Shown here piece by piece: positions 26,116 through 36,231 of a stretch of DNA of 64,000 nt. A program made the position numbers and the translations under genes. Where the stretch lies: assembly GCA_913778205.1 (NCBI GenBank), contig CAJYUW010000017.1, positions 1-64,000 on the forward strand, written 5' to 3'. The notes under the pieces are model-generated. The model saw only the letters and a list, made by a program, of their open reading frames with translations. It was not told the DNA's origin and did not search any database. Origin of the DNA: an uncultured Curtobacterium sp. Lineage in GTDB: Bacteria; Actinomycetota; Actinomycetes; Actinomycetales; Microbacteriaceae. Position 1 is the first letter of the stretch; each line of letters opens with the position of its first letter.

Positions 26116-26224
26116 ACGGGCAACGGCCCCGGTCCGAAGGACCGGGGCCGTCGGCGGCTCGACACGTTGGGGGGAACAGCCGAGCCGCTCACATCCGAGG
26201 AGCTGGGGGGAACGCCTCGGGTGT
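26116..26224 (-). ncRNA. 6C-type structured small RNA
   Basis: Minus strand: CCGAGGcgttCCCCCCagctCCTCGG (26195-26220) then CGGCTCGgctgttCCCCCCaacgtgtCGAGCCG (26155-26187), two stem-loops each with exactly six C in the loop, followed by terminator ACGGCCCCGGTCC-ttc-GGACCGGGGCCGT. Possible -10 TACGGT at 26236-26231. Ends approximate. Confidence 0.85.
26123..26151 (-). terminator. Terminator of the 6C-type RNA (potentially bidirectional, also serving the hydrolase gene)
   Basis: acggccccggtcc-gaa-ggaccggggccgt, 13-bp perfect arms. Confidence 0.8.
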
Positions 26225-26311
26225 GGTTCAACCGTACCGCGCCTCGGCGACGGATGTGGGGAACCATCCGACCGACGTGACGGGATACGGACTGCTGGTG
26301 ACGAGCTCCGC

Positions 26312-26340
26312 ACGGGAGGCGCGGTGCCGGCTGGCACCGT
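26312..26340. repeat. Partial/degenerate GGACGGGAGGC palindrome (right arm lost)
   Basis: acgggaggcgcggtgccggctggcaccgt aligns to the left arm and loop of the 22973-23016 element. Confidence 0.65.
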
Positions 26341-26428
26341 CAATCCCCCGCGGGCACGATCGGAACGCCCCGCTCAGCGGCTCACATCGCCGCTGCGCGG
26401 GGCGTGCCCGTCAGGGCGTGGTCGCGTC

Positions 26429-28927
26429 CTAGGACTCGATCTCGCCGGCCGTCTCGGCAGCGCCGGTGAGGACCTCCTCGCGACCCGGCTGCCGCCCGGT
26501 CTCGAACTGGAACGCACCGTCGTGGAAGTCGACCTTCACGTGGTCACCGGCGTTGAGCTCACCCTGCAGGATGTGCTCGGACAGCTGGTCCTCGACCTCG
26601 TGCTGCATCGCGCGACGGAGCGGGCGAGCACCCAGGGCCGGGTCGAACCCGACCTTGATGAGCTGCTCCTTGGCGGCGAGCGTCAGCTCCACCGTCATGT
26701 CGCGGTCGAGCAGGCGGTCCGCCAGACGCTTCACGAACAGGTCCACGATCTGCAGCAGCTCGGACTGCGAGAGCTGGGGGAACACGATCGTGTCGTCGAC
26801 GCGGTTGAGGAACTCCGGCTTGAAGTGCTTCTTGAGCTCCTCGTTCACCTTCGAGCGCATGCGGTCGTAGCCGACGCCCGAGTCGCCCTCGATCTGGAAG
26901 CCCACCGGACCACCCGCGATGCCCTGCGAACCGAGGTTCGTGGTCATGATGATGACGGTGTTCTTGAAGTCGACGACGCGGCCCTGACCGTCGGTCAGGC
27001 GGCCTTCCTCGAGCACCTGCAGCAGCGAGTTGAAGATGTCCGGGTGGGCCTTCTCGATCTCGTCGAAGAGGACCACGGAGAACGGCTTGCGACGCACCTT
27101 CTCGGTGAGCTGGCCGCCCTCCTCGAACCCGACGAACCCGGGAGGGGCACCGAAGAGTCGCGAGACCGTGTGCTTCTCACCGAACTCCGACATGTCAAGG
27201 GAGATCAGCGCGCCCTCGTCGTCGAAGAGGAACTCGGCGAGCGCCTTGGCGAGCTCGGTCTTCCCGACGCCCGTGGGGCCGGCGAAGATGAACGAGCCCG
27301 AGGGACGGTTCGGGTCCTTCAGACCGGCACGGGTGCGGCGGATGGTCTTCGAGAGGGCCGAGATGGCCTCCTCCTGTCCGATGACGCGCTCGTGCAGGGC
27401 CTTCTCCATGAAGACGAGCCGCGAGGTCTCCTCCTCCGTGAGCTTGAAGACCGGGATGCCCGTGGCCTGCGCCAGGACCTCGGCGATGATGCCCTCGTCG
27501 ACGGTGCCGGACGCGGCGACGTCACCCGCACGCCACTGCTTCTCGAGGCGGAGACGCTCGCCGAGGAGCTTCTTCTCCTCGTCGCGGAGCGAAGCGGCCT
27601 TCTCGAAGTCCTGCTCCTCGATCGCGGCTTCCTTCGACCCGCGGACCGTCGAGATCTTCTCGTCGAACTCGCGGAGCTCCGGCGGCGCGGACAGGATCGA
27701 CAGGCGGAGGCGTGCGCCGGCCTCGTCGATCAGGTCGATGGCCTTGTCCGGCAGGAAGCGGTCCTGCACGTAGCGGTCCGCGAGGTTCGCCGCGGCGACG
27801 ATCGCGCCGTCGGTGATGGACACCTTGTGGAACGCCTCGTACTTGTCGCGGAGGCCCTTGAGGATGTTGATCGCGTGCGGCAGCGACGGCTCGTTGACCT
27901 GCACCGGCTGGAAGCGGCGCTCGAGTGCGGCGTCCTTCTCGAAGTGCTTGCGGTACTCGTCGAGCGTGGTGGCACCGATGGTCTGGAGCTCACCGCGGGC
28001 GAGGAGCGGCTTGAGGATCGACGCGGCGTCGATCGCACCCTCGGCAGCACCGGCCCCGACGAGCGTGTGGATCTCGTCGATGAAGACGATGATGTCGCCG
28101 CGGGTGCGGATCTCCTTCGTGACCTTCTTGAGGCGCTCCTCGAAGTCACCGCGGTAGCGGGAGCCGGCGATGAGCGACCCGAGGTCGAGCGAGTAGAGCT
28201 GCTTGTCCTTCAGCGTCTCCGGGACGTCGCCCTTGACGATCGCCTGGGCGAGGCCCTCGACGACCGCGGTCTTGCCGACACCAGGCTCACCGATCAGGAC
28301 GGGGTTGTTCTTGGAGCGACGGGAGAGGATCTGCATGACCCGCTCCATCTCCTTCTCGCGCCCGATGACCGGGTCGAGCTTGGCGTCGCGGGCGGCCTGG
28401 GTGAGGTTCCGACCGAACTGGTCGAGGACCTGCGACCCCTGCTGCGCGTTCTGCTGGGTCTCGCCGCCGACGGCGACCGCTTCCTTGCCCTGGTAGCCGG
28501 ACAGGAGCTGGATGACCTGCTGACGGACGCGGTTGAGGTCCGCGCCGAGCTTGACGAGCACCTGGGCGGCGACGCCCTCGCCCTCGCGGATGAGGCCGAG
28601 GAGGATGTGCTCGGTGCCGATGTAGTTGTGGCCGAGCTGCAGCGCCTCGCGCAGGGACAGCTCGAGCACCTTCTTGGCGCGCGGCGTGAACGGGATGTGC
28701 CCGGTCGGCTGCTGCTGCCCCTGCCCGATGATGTCCTGGACCTGCTCGCGGACGGCATCGAGCGAGATGCCGAGCGACTCCAGCGCCTTGGCGGCGACGC
28801 CCTCTCCCTCGTGGATGAGGCCGAGGAGGATGTGCTCGGTGCCGATGTAGTTGTGGTTGAGCATCTTCGCTTCTTCTTGAGCGAGGACGACAACACGACG
28901 GGCTCGGTCGGTGAATCTCTCGAACAT
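26429..28927 (-). CDS. clpC: ATP-dependent Clp protease ATP-binding subunit ClpC
   Basis: [49 protein letters not shown]...; two AAA+ modules ([31 protein letters not shown]). Confidence 0.98.
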   Translation of the reverse strand: MFERFTDRARRVVVLAQEEAKMLNHNYIGTEHILLGLIHEGEGVAAKALESLGISLDAVREQVQDIIGQGQQQPTGHIPFTPRAKKVLELSLREALQLGHNYIGTEHILLGLIREGEGVAAQVLVKLGADLNRVRQQVIQLLSGYQGKEAVAVGGETQQNAQQGSQVLDQFGRNLTQAARDAKLDPVIGREKEMERVMQILSRRSKNNPVLIGEPGVGKTAVVEGLAQAIVKGDVPETLKDKQLYSLDLGSLIAGSRYRGDFEERLKKVTKEIRTRGDIIVFIDEIHTLVGAGAAEGAIDAASILKPLLARGELQTIGATTLDEYRKHFEKDAALERRFQPVQVNEPSLPHAINILKGLRDKYEAFHKVSITDGAIVAAANLADRYVQDRFLPDKAIDLIDEAGARLRLSILSAPPELREFDEKISTVRGSKEAAIEEQDFEKAASLRDEEKKLLGERLRLEKQWRAGDVAASGTVDEGIIAEVLAQATGIPVFKLTEEETSRLVFMEKALHERVIGQEEAISALSKTIRRTRAGLKDPNRPSGSFIFAGPTGVGKTELAKALAEFLFDDEGALISLDMSEFGEKHTVSRLFGAPPGFVGFEEGGQLTEKVRRKPFSVVLFDEIEKAHPDIFNSLLQVLEEGRLTDGQGRVVDFKNTVIIMTTNLGSQGIAGGPVGFQIEGDSGVGYDRMRSKVNEELKKHFKPEFLNRVDDTIVFPQLSQSELLQIVDLFVKRLADRLLDRDMTVELTLAAKEQLIKVGFDPALGARPLRRAMQHEVEDQLSEHILQGELNAGDHVKVDFHDGAFQFETGRQPGREEVLTGAAETAGEIES

Positions 28928-29048
28928 GTGCTCTCCCTTGCCGGACCGGTACTGGCCCGGTGACGTACATCGAGACTAACCAGCGGACCCCGTGAGGGCT
29001 GCCCCTGTTCGCCGTGGGCGTGACCCCTGTGCGCTCACGCGCACACGG

Positions 29049-29092
29049 CGGACGGGAGGCACGGTGCGGGCCCGCCACGGGCCTCCCGTCCG
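29049..29092. repeat. Intergenic palindrome family (GGACGGGAGGC), member 3
   Basis: CGGACGGGAGGCACGGTGCGGGCCCGCCACGGGCCTCCCGTCCG; close to member 1 including loop. Confidence 0.93.
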
Positions 29093-29184
29093 GCGGTCGG
29101 CCGCGACCCGCCACCGGGGGCGCGGTCCGTCGCGACGCGCCACCCGCCGGGGGTGCGTCCGGCGGGAGTCGGTACCATCCGGGC

Positions 29185-30117
29185 ATGGAGCAGCCCGTCG
29201 TCGGCCTCGTCGTCCACCCGACCAAGAACGTGCAGGAGTCCGTCGAGACCCTGCGCCGCTGGAACGCCTCCGGCCGCGGCGAGCTCATCGCCCGACGAGC
29301 CGACGCGCAGCGCCTCGGCGGGACGATCGACGTCGTCGACGAGGACGAGTTCACCGACCGCGTGGACATGGTCGTGGCGCTCGGCGGCGACGGCACCATG
29401 CTCGGGGCGATGCGCCTCGTCGCCCGGCGACCGGTACCCGTGCTCGGGGTGAACTACGGCAACGTCGGGTTCCTCGTCGAGATCGAGCCGCCGGAGCTCG
29501 AGGCGGCGCTCGAGCGGCTCTCCGCCGGCGAGTACCAGCTCGAGCCGCACCACGCCCTCGAGGCGAAGCTGTCCTGGAGCGGTGCGCGGACGGAGTACCT
29601 CGCCTTCAACGACCTCACCGTGGTCCGACGCCCGGGAGCGGGTCAGGTGTCGGCGGACCTCAGCGTGGGCGGCCTCGGCTACGGGTACTACCGCGCGGAC
29701 GCGATCGTGGCGTCCACGCCGGCCGGGTCCACCGCCTACAACTACGCGGCGGGTGGGCCGGTGCTCTCCCCCGCGCTCTCCGGTTCGGTCGTCACGCCGG
29801 TCGCCCCGATGGCAGGCATCGACCGGTCGGTGGTGCTCGCGGCGCGGGAGCGGTACCGGCTGGACATCGCCGAGGGGACGCGGAGCGCCGCCCTGGAGGT
29901 CGACGGGCTCGTGGTCGGCGAGGTCGCGACGGGTGCGCAGATCGACGTCCGGCTCCGCAAGGACGCGTCGAGCGTGGTGCGCCTCGACGCCGCACGGCAC
30001 GGCCGGACCGGGCGGGTGAAGCTCAGCCTGCTGGACCTGCCCGTCCGACCGGACCAGCTCATCGAGCTCATCCCGCAGGACCTTCGGCAGCGCCTGTCCC
30101 ACGACCTCGAGCAGTAG
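29185..30117 (+). CDS. NAD(+)/NADH kinase-family protein
   Basis: VDMVVALGGDGTMLGAMRLV (GGDGT), GVNYGNVGFLVEIEP, ASTPAGSTAYNYAAGGP. Confidence 0.92.
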   Translation: MEQPVVGLVVHPTKNVQESVETLRRWNASGRGELIARRADAQRLGGTIDVVDEDEFTDRVDMVVALGGDGTMLGAMRLVARRPVPVLGVNYGNVGFLVEIEPPELEAALERLSAGEYQLEPHHALEAKLSWSGARTEYLAFNDLTVVRRPGAGQVSADLSVGGLGYGYYRADAIVASTPAGSTAYNYAAGGPVLSPALSGSVVTPVAPMAGIDRSVVLAARERYRLDIAEGTRSAALEVDGLVVGEVATGAQIDVRLRKDASSVVRLDAARHGRTGRVKLSLLDLPVRPDQLIELIPQDLRQRLSHDLEQ

Positions 30118-30191
30118 CCGCGCGGGCCGGAGCTGCGCGGGCGGGAGCCGCGCGGACCGGCCGTCGTCGGACCGGCCCCGGACGTGCGAGT

Positions 30192-30220
30192 GGCCCGCCC
30201 CGGCATCGCCGGGACGGGCC
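30192..30220 (+). terminator. Putative terminator hairpin between the convergent NAD kinase and sigma factor genes
   Basis: ggcccgccccggc-atc-gccgggacgggcc. Confidence 0.6.
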
Positions 30221-30309
30221 GTTCCCATCACCCCACCGGTCCGTCTTCCCACAGAGCGGACCGGTTCCCCGAGCCGGAGCGGACGCCCCGGCCGAAGTTC
30301 CTCGCTGAC

Positions 30310-31383
30310 CTAGTCGGTCAGGTACAGCTGCATGTCCTGCGAGACCGCCTTGGCGAACAGGCGCAGCTTCGCGCGGGACTCCACCCGGCTGACGGCCTGG
30401 CGGGTCGTGTGCACGATCTTGGAGATCTCGTCGAGCGTCATCGGCTTGTCGTCGTCGAGGCCGTAGCGCATGCGGATCACGTTCGCCTCGTCGCTCGGCA
30501 ACTCGGCCACGATCGAGCGGATGTCGCGGTGCAGCAGCGTGGTCTCGGTGAGCTCGTTCGGGCTCGCGGCGTCCTCGTCCTCGATGAAGTCGCCCAGCTC
30601 GCTGTCGTCCGAGTCGCCGACGACGGTGTGGATCGACACCGGCTCGTGCGAGCGGCCCTTGAGGTCCAGCAGTTCCTCGACGCTCATGCTCAGCTCGGCC
30701 GCGACCTCGTCGGGCATCGGCGCGCGGCCGAGGTCCACGGTCAGGTCGCGCTCGGTGCGGCTGATCTTGTTGATGAGCTCGACGGTGTGGACCGGGATGC
30801 GGATCGTGCGGGCCTTGTCGGCGAGGCCGCGCGAGATGGCCTGGCGGATCCACCACGTGGCGTAGGTCGAGAACTTGTAGCCCTGCGTGAAGTCGAACTT
30901 CTCGACCGCGCGGACGAGGCCGAGGTTGCCCTCCTGGATGACGTCCATGAACGGCAGGCCGCGCTGCGAGTAGCGCTTGGCGATGCTCACGACCAGGCGG
31001 AGGTTCGAGGTGATCATGCGCTCCTTGGCGCGCTCACCGTCGCGGACCAGCCAGCGCAGCTCGCGCTGGAGGGTCTTGTCGATCCCGGTCTCGGTCGTGA
31101 GCTTCTCCTCCGCGAAGAGGCCGACCTCGATGCGCCGGGCGATCAGGGCTTCTTCCTCGGCGGTGAGGAGCGAGAGCCGACCGATGTGCCGGAGGTAGTC
31201 GCCGACCTGGTCGACGGATGCGCCGCGGACTCCGGCGAGCTGCTCGTCGGCCTCGACCTCGGTGTCCAGGGTGGTCGTCTCGACGGACGCGTCGGCGGTC
31301 TTGGCCGCCGCGGCCTTCCGCGTCGTGCTGCGACGGGTGGTGGTGCCGTTCGTCGTGGTCGGTGCTGCCGTTGCGATCGTCAT
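30310..31383 (-). CDS. RNA polymerase sigma factor, sigma-70 family (group 1/2, SigA/SigB-like)
   Basis: ITSNLRLVVSIAKRYSQRGLPFMDVIQEGNLGLVRAVEKFDFTQGYKFSTYATWWIRQAISRGLADKARTIRIPVHTVELINK...; regions 2-4 present. Confidence 0.95.
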   Translation of the reverse strand: MTIATAAPTTTNGTTTRRSTTRKAAAAKTADASVETTTLDTEVEADEQLAGVRGASVDQVGDYLRHIGRLSLLTAEEEALIARRIEVGLFAEEKLTTETGIDKTLQRELRWLVRDGERAKERMITSNLRLVVSIAKRYSQRGLPFMDVIQEGNLGLVRAVEKFDFTQGYKFSTYATWWIRQAISRGLADKARTIRIPVHTVELINKISRTERDLTVDLGRAPMPDEVAAELSMSVEELLDLKGRSHEPVSIHTVVGDSDDSELGDFIEDEDAASPNELTETTLLHRDIRSIVAELPSDEANVIRMRYGLDDDKPMTLDEISKIVHTTRQAVSRVESRAKLRLFAKAVSQDMQLYLTD

Positions 31384-31664
31384 CTGACTCTCTCCCTGCG
31401 TTCGACGGTGATGGGCCTCAGGTGGGGGTGCTGATGAGTAAAGCGGTTGCAAGGTGTACCCCACAAATCGTTCGGACCGATTCCCAGGGTTCTCCGTGCT
31501 TCACCATCGGAACCGTCCCCCACGGGGTACGGCGTGCCGTCAGTCTGACGCCGCACGACGCCCGGTGACAAGCGGATGTCGCCGTGTTTCCGGGGTTGCA
31601 TCGGTGTTTCTTGCACGTTTCGGAGCATGTACCCCGAGCGGCCGCGCCGCGTGGACACGAAAAA

Positions 31665-31708
31665 GGGGTACGACGTTCCGGATCGCAGCGATCCGGATGT
31701 CGTACCCC
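31665..31708 (-). terminator. Long Rho-independent terminator
   Basis: Minus strand GGGGTACGACATCCGGATCG-CTG-CGATCCGGAACGTCGTACCCC followed by TTTTTCG. Confidence 0.9.
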
Positions 31709-31728
31709 GATGAACGGCGGTGCGGGTG

Positions 31729-31860
31729 TCACCAGGAGGGTTCGAGCCACCCGTCCCGGCGCTTCGAGACCTCGAGGTCGGCGTCGCGGTCGAACTCGTC
31801 GTACTCGCTCTCGATGTCGCCGACGAGGCTGCGACCGGCGGGGAACTGCTTCAGGGGCAT
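31729..31860 (-). CDS. Small hypothetical protein (43 aa)
   Basis: MPLKQFPAGRSLVGDIESEYDEFDRDADLEVSKRRDGWLEPSW*; immediately followed by the strong terminator 31665-31708. Confidence 0.55.
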   Translation of the reverse strand: MPLKQFPAGRSLVGDIESEYDEFDRDADLEVSKRRDGWLEPSW

Positions 31861-31934
31861 GCGGACGATGCTCGCCCCGCGGGGCAACCTGCTCGCGACG
31901 CAGCGGTGAACGGCGGGTGACGGGGCCCCGGCTG

Positions 31935-32069
31935 TCAGACGTCGACGTCGTCCTCATCGCCGTCCACCCAGTGCTCGTCACGCATCGGGTCGGCGAGGAC
32001 CCGGTGGCCGAAGGCGTCCTCGGCGTCGACGGGTTCCAGCTCGGCCGGGCCGGCGTCGGGCGTGCGCAT
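31935..32069 (-). CDS. Small acidic hypothetical protein (44 aa)
   Basis: MRTPDAGPAELEPVDAEDAFGHRVLADPMRDEHWVDGDEDDVDV*. Confidence 0.45.
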   Translation of the reverse strand: MRTPDAGPAELEPVDAEDAFGHRVLADPMRDEHWVDGDEDDVDV

Positions 32070-32124
32070 GCCTCCAGTGCAGCACCGACGGGTGAACCGC
32101 ACGTGAACCCGGCCGCGGGTCTGA

Positions 32125-32239
32125 GCGCGGGTGCTCCGCAGGGCGTCCCCCGGCGGCCGCCACTCGGCGGGAAGCGCGGGCGGGCTCCGCCGCGCGGGTG
32201 CTCCGCAGGGCGTCCCCGGGCGGGCGCTACTCGGCGGAC
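32125..32239. repeat. Direct repeat (about 47 bp, two copies offset by 67 bp)
   Basis: gcgcgggtgctccgcagggcgtccccCggcggCcgcCactcggcgg vs gcgcgggtgctccgcagggcgtccccGggcggGcgcTactcggcgg. Confidence 0.85.
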
Positions 32240-32430
32240 GCCGGGGAGGGCGCAGGCCGGCCGTGCTCCCGTTCGAAGCGCGCACGCTCCTCGGCCTCGA
32301 CCTTGGCGTAGGCCGCGCGCTCGGTCCGGTCGGCACGCATGATCGCGCGCATGACGAACCAGAAGATGAGGCCGACGATGACGGTCGGCGTCAGGGCGAA
32401 GATGATCCCGGTCACGACTCCATGCGGCAC
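32227..32430 (-). CDS. Small membrane protein (67 aa)
   Basis: MPHGVVTGIIFALTPTVIVGLIFWFVMRAIMRADRTERAAYAKVEAEERARFEREHGRPAPSPASAE. Confidence 0.65.
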   Translation of the reverse strand: MPHGVVTGIIFALTPTVIVGLIFWFVMRAIMRADRTERAAYAKVEAEERARFEREHGRPAPSPASAE

Positions 32431-32442
32431 GGCAGCATCCTA

Positions 32443-32473
32443 ACGCCCCACCCTGCGCGGCAGGGTGGGGCGT
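32443..32473. terminator. Hairpin in the gap between two minus-strand genes, likely terminator of the 32539 gene
   Basis: acgccccaccctg-cgcgg-cagggtggggcgt, 13-bp perfect arms. Confidence 0.75.
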
Positions 32474-32538
32474 CTGGGTCGAGCACCGGGCCGGCGGACG
32501 ACGCGCCCCCTCGGCCGCGTCGTCCGCCGGTCCCGCGG

Positions 32539-33759
32539 TCAGGCCGCGGGGATGAGGCCGTTCGGGTTGAGCACGTACTTCGTCGCCGCGCCCTTGTCGA
32601 ACTCCGCGTACCCCCGGGGCGCCTCGTCCAGCCCGATCGGCTTCGCGTTGACGTTCTTCGCGATGCTCGTCCGGTCGTGCAGGATCGCCATCATCAGCTG
32701 CCGGTTGTACTTCATGACCGGGCACTGCCCCGTGGTGAACGACAGCGACTTCGCCCAGCCGGTGCCGAGGCTCAGGGACAGCGCACCCTTCTTGGCCGCC
32801 TCGTCGATGCCGCCCGGGTCACCGGTGACGTAGAGACCGGGGATCCCGAGGGCACCACCGGCCGCCGTGACGTCCATCAACGAGTTGAGCACCGTCGCCG
32901 GCGCCTCGTGGTCGGACCCGGCTCCGTGCCCCTTCGCCTCGAACCCGACGGCGTCGATGCCGCAGTCGACGAGCGGTTCGCCGAGGATCTGGTCGATCTG
33001 GTCGGCCGGGTCGCCCTTCGTCAGGTCGACCGTCTCGCAGCCGAACGACCGGGCCTGCGCCAGCCGGTCGGCGTTCATGTCACCGACGATCACGACGCTC
33101 GCGCCGAGCAGGAGCGCACCCGTCGCCGCCGCGAGACCGACCGGGCCGGCACCCGCGACGTAGACCGTCGAGCCGACCTCGACGCCCGCGGTCACCGCGC
33201 CGTGGAAGCCCGTCGGGAAGATGTCCGACAGCATCGCCAGGTCGAGGATCTTCTCCAGCGCCTGGTCACGATCCGGGAACTTCAGCAGGTTCCAGTCCGC
33301 GTACGGTACGAGCACGTACTCGGCCTGCCCGCCGACCCACCCGCCCATGTCGACGTAGCCGTAGGCGCTCCCGGGCCGGTCCGGGTTGACGTTGAGGCAG
33401 ATCCCGGTCTTTCGTTCCTTGCAGTTCCGGCAGCGCCCGCAGGCGATGTTGAACGGCACGGACACGATGTCGCCGACCTTGATGAACTCGACGTCGGGTC
33501 CGACCTCGACGACCTCGCCGGTGATCTCGTGCCCGAGCACCAGGTCCGACGGCGCGGTGGTGCGGCCGCGGACCATGTGCTGGTCGCTCCCGCAGATGTT
33601 CGTCGCGACGGTGCGCAGGATCGCGCCGTGGTGCACCTTCCGGCCGACGTTCGCCGGGTTGACCCCGGGTCCGTCCTTGAGCTCGAAGGTCGGGTAGTCG
33701 GTCTCGATGACCTCGACCTTCCCCGGCCCCTTGTACGCGACTGCGTGGTTCTCCGCCAT
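32539..33759 (-). CDS. fdhA: Glutathione-independent formaldehyde dehydrogenase (Zn-dependent MDR)
   Basis: MAENHAVAYKGPGKVEVIETDYPTFELKDGPGVNPANVGRKVHHGAILRTVATNICGSDQHMVRGRT...CGRCRNCKERKTGICLNVNPDRPGSAYGYVDMGGWVGGQAEYVLVPYAD. Confidence 0.93.
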   Translation of the reverse strand: MAENHAVAYKGPGKVEVIETDYPTFELKDGPGVNPANVGRKVHHGAILRTVATNICGSDQHMVRGRTTAPSDLVLGHEITGEVVEVGPDVEFIKVGDIVSVPFNIACGRCRNCKERKTGICLNVNPDRPGSAYGYVDMGGWVGGQAEYVLVPYADWNLLKFPDRDQALEKILDLAMLSDIFPTGFHGAVTAGVEVGSTVYVAGAGPVGLAAATGALLLGASVVIVGDMNADRLAQARSFGCETVDLTKGDPADQIDQILGEPLVDCGIDAVGFEAKGHGAGSDHEAPATVLNSLMDVTAAGGALGIPGLYVTGDPGGIDEAAKKGALSLSLGTGWAKSLSFTTGQCPVMKYNRQLMMAILHDRTSIAKNVNAKPIGLDEAPRGYAEFDKGAATKYVLNPNGLIPAA

Positions 33760-33908
33760 GTGGTCCTCCTCGACCCCGGCCCACCCCGGGACGCACGGCC
33801 GACACACGTGATCGACGCCCGCGGTCGTTCCCACGTCGTCGTGGGAGGGTCCTGGAACGGGGTGGTGACCGGAGGCTACGCCTCCGGACCGGGAAGGACC
33901 GGAGGCGG

Positions 33909-35414
33909 CTACTTGACCAGCGGGAACAGGATCGTCTCGCGGATGCCGAGCCCGGTGATCGCCATCAGGAGCCGGTCGATGCCCATCCCCATGCCGCCCG
34001 ACGGCGGCATCGCGTGCTCGAGCGCACGGAGGAACTCCTCGTCGACGCGCATCGCCTCCGGGTCGCCCCCGGCGGCGAGCTTCGCCTGCTCGACGAAGCG
34101 CTCGCGCTGGACGACCGGGTCGACGAGCTCGGAGTACGCCGTCGCGAGCTCGAACCCGCGCACGTAGAGGTCCCACTTCTCGACGATGCCGGGGCGCGTC
34201 CGGTGCTCACGGGTCAGCGGCGAGGTGTCGACCGGGAAGTTCATGACGAACGTCGGGCGGTCGAGCGAGTCGATGACGAAGTGCTCCCAGAGCTCCTCGA
34301 CGTACTTGCCGTGCGTGGCGTGCGCTACCTCGACGCCCTCGGCCGCGGCGAGCCCCTGCAGCTCGGACAGCGGCGTCTCCGGGGTGATCTCGCGCCCGGC
34401 GGCCTCGGACAGCGAGCCGTACATGTCGATGCGCGGCCACTCGCCGCCCAGGTCGTACGTGGAGCCGTCGGCCCAGGTGACCTCGAGCGAGCCCCCGGTC
34501 ACCGCGCGCGCGGCGTTCTGCACGAGCTCCTGGGTCAGGTCCGCCATCTGCTCGTAGTCGCCGTACGCCTGGTAGGCCTCGAGCATCGCGAACTCGGGCG
34601 AGTGCGTCGAGTCGGCGCCCTCGTTGCGGAAGTTCCGGTTCACCTCGAACACCCGGTCGATGCCGCCGACGACCGCGCGCTTGAGGAACAGCTCGGGGGC
34701 GATGCGCAGGTACAGCTCGGTGTCGAACGCGTTCGAGTGCGTGACGAAGGGGCGTGCCGAGGCGCCGCCGTGCTGGGTCTGCAGCATCGGGGTCTCGACC
34801 TCGAGGTACTCGTGCGACGAGAAGGTCTGCCGCAGGGACGCCATCACGGCCGCGCGGGCGCGGACGGTCGCGCGGGCGTCCTCGCGGACGATGAGGTCGA
34901 GGTAGCGCTGGCGGACCCGAGTCTCCTCGTTCAGTTCGTTGTGCAGGTTGGGCAGCGGCAGGATCGCCTTCGCCGCGATCCGCCAGTCGTCGACCATGAT
35001 CGACAGCTCGCCGCGACGGGACGAGATGACGCGACCGTGCACGAAGACGTGGTCGCCGAGGTCGACGAACTCCTTCCAGCGCGCGAGCGACTCCTCGCCC
35101 ACCTCGGCGAGGGACACCATCGCCTGGATGCGCGAACCGTCGCCGGACTGGAGCGACGCGAAGCAGAGCTTGCCGGTGTTGCGGGAGAACACGATGCGCC
35201 CGGCGAGCCCGACGACGTCCTGGGTCTCCTCGCCCGTCCCGAGCGACGCGTGGCGGGTGCGGACCTCGGGGATCGTCGTCGTGATCGGCAGCGCTGCGGG
35301 GTAGGCCTCGATCCCGGCGTCGAGCAGCTTCGACCGCTTGTCGAGCCGGACCTGTCGCTGCTCGCTGGTCTCCTCGGCGGACAGGACGTCTGCGGCGGCG
35401 GTCTCTTCGCTCAT
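33909..35414 (-). CDS. lysS: Lysyl-tRNA synthetase class II
   Basis: Class II motifs ([52 protein letters not shown]). Confidence 0.97.
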   Translation of the reverse strand: MSEETAAADVLSAEETSEQRQVRLDKRSKLLDAGIEAYPAALPITTTIPEVRTRHASLGTGEETQDVVGLAGRIVFSRNTGKLCFASLQSGDGSRIQAMVSLAEVGEESLARWKEFVDLGDHVFVHGRVISSRRGELSIMVDDWRIAAKAILPLPNLHNELNEETRVRQRYLDLIVREDARATVRARAAVMASLRQTFSSHEYLEVETPMLQTQHGGASARPFVTHSNAFDTELYLRIAPELFLKRAVVGGIDRVFEVNRNFRNEGADSTHSPEFAMLEAYQAYGDYEQMADLTQELVQNAARAVTGGSLEVTWADGSTYDLGGEWPRIDMYGSLSEAAGREITPETPLSELQGLAAAEGVEVAHATHGKYVEELWEHFVIDSLDRPTFVMNFPVDTSPLTREHRTRPGIVEKWDLYVRGFELATAYSELVDPVVQRERFVEQAKLAAGGDPEAMRVDEEFLRALEHAMPPSGGMGMGIDRLLMAITGLGIRETILFPLVK

Positions 35415-35538
35415 TGCTGGTGCGGCTCCGATGGGGTCGTGGGGGTCGGGGGAAATCGTACCCGGCGGGCCCCGCGCCCGGGGACGGGCCCGGTCGGCGC
35501 CGCGCCCGTCCGGCGGTCTGGGCTCGTGTGGTCGGCGG

Positions 35539-36231
35539 TCAGAGCCGCGCCTGACCGTCCACCGCGGCGAGCGCGTCGTCGACGGCGCTCCGGACGAGCG
35601 CCCCGAGGACCCGACCGGGGTGCTCGACGCCGATGCCGTCGAGCGTCCCGGCGGACTGCTCGACGATCGCGGTCGAGAAGCTCGCCGCGGCCCGGACCGC
35701 GTCGGCGTAGGCGGGGCGGTCCGACTCGGCGACGACGAAGGGCTCCGCACCCATCTCGACGACGAGGGCCTGCGCGATCGGCAGCACGGGCGAGGGAGCC
35801 GTGACGGCGCAGTACGCGTCGCGGAGCCGGGTGAGGTCGACGCTCGTGCCGGTGAACACCATCGCGGGGTGGATCGCGAGCGGGATCGCGCCGGCGCTGC
35901 GGGCCGGTGCGAGGACCCCGGTGCCGTGGTCGGGACTCGTGTGCACGACGAGCTGCCCGGGCTGCCAGATCCCGGCGTCGGCGAGCCCCTGCACGAGACC
36001 GCCGAGCTGGTCGTCCGGCACCGCGAGCAGGACGAGCTCACTGCGCTCGACGAGTTCCGGCGTCGCCAGGACCGGGACGCCGGGGAGCATCGCCTCGGCG
36101 CGGTCGCGTCCGGCGTCGGACACGGCCGTCACGCCGACGACCGCGTGCTCCGCGTTCGCGAGGGCCGCCCCGAGCACCGGCCCGACGCGTCCGGCGCCGA
36201 CGATGCCGACGCCGAGTCGTCCGGCCCTCAC
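35539..36231 (-). CDS. Rossmann-like/DUF2520 domain protein
   Basis: [76 protein letters not shown]...[17 protein letters not shown]. Confidence 0.85.
   Translation of the reverse strand: MRAGRLGVGIVGAGRVGPVLGAALANAEHAVVGVTAVSDAGRDRAEAMLPGVPVLATPELVERSELVLLAVPDDQLGGLVQGLADAGIWQPGQLVVHTSPDHGTGVLAPARSAGAIPLAIHPAMVFTGTSVDLTRLRDAYCAVTAPSPVLPIAQALVVEMGAEPFVVAESDRPAYADAVRAAASFSTAIVEQSAGTLDGIGVEHPGRVLGALVRSAVDDALAAVDGQARL

Noticed and set aside
24566-28963. 1465-aa plus-strand ORF
   Set aside because: Off-frame on the 24070/25005 genes and antisense to clpC; no recognisable motif.
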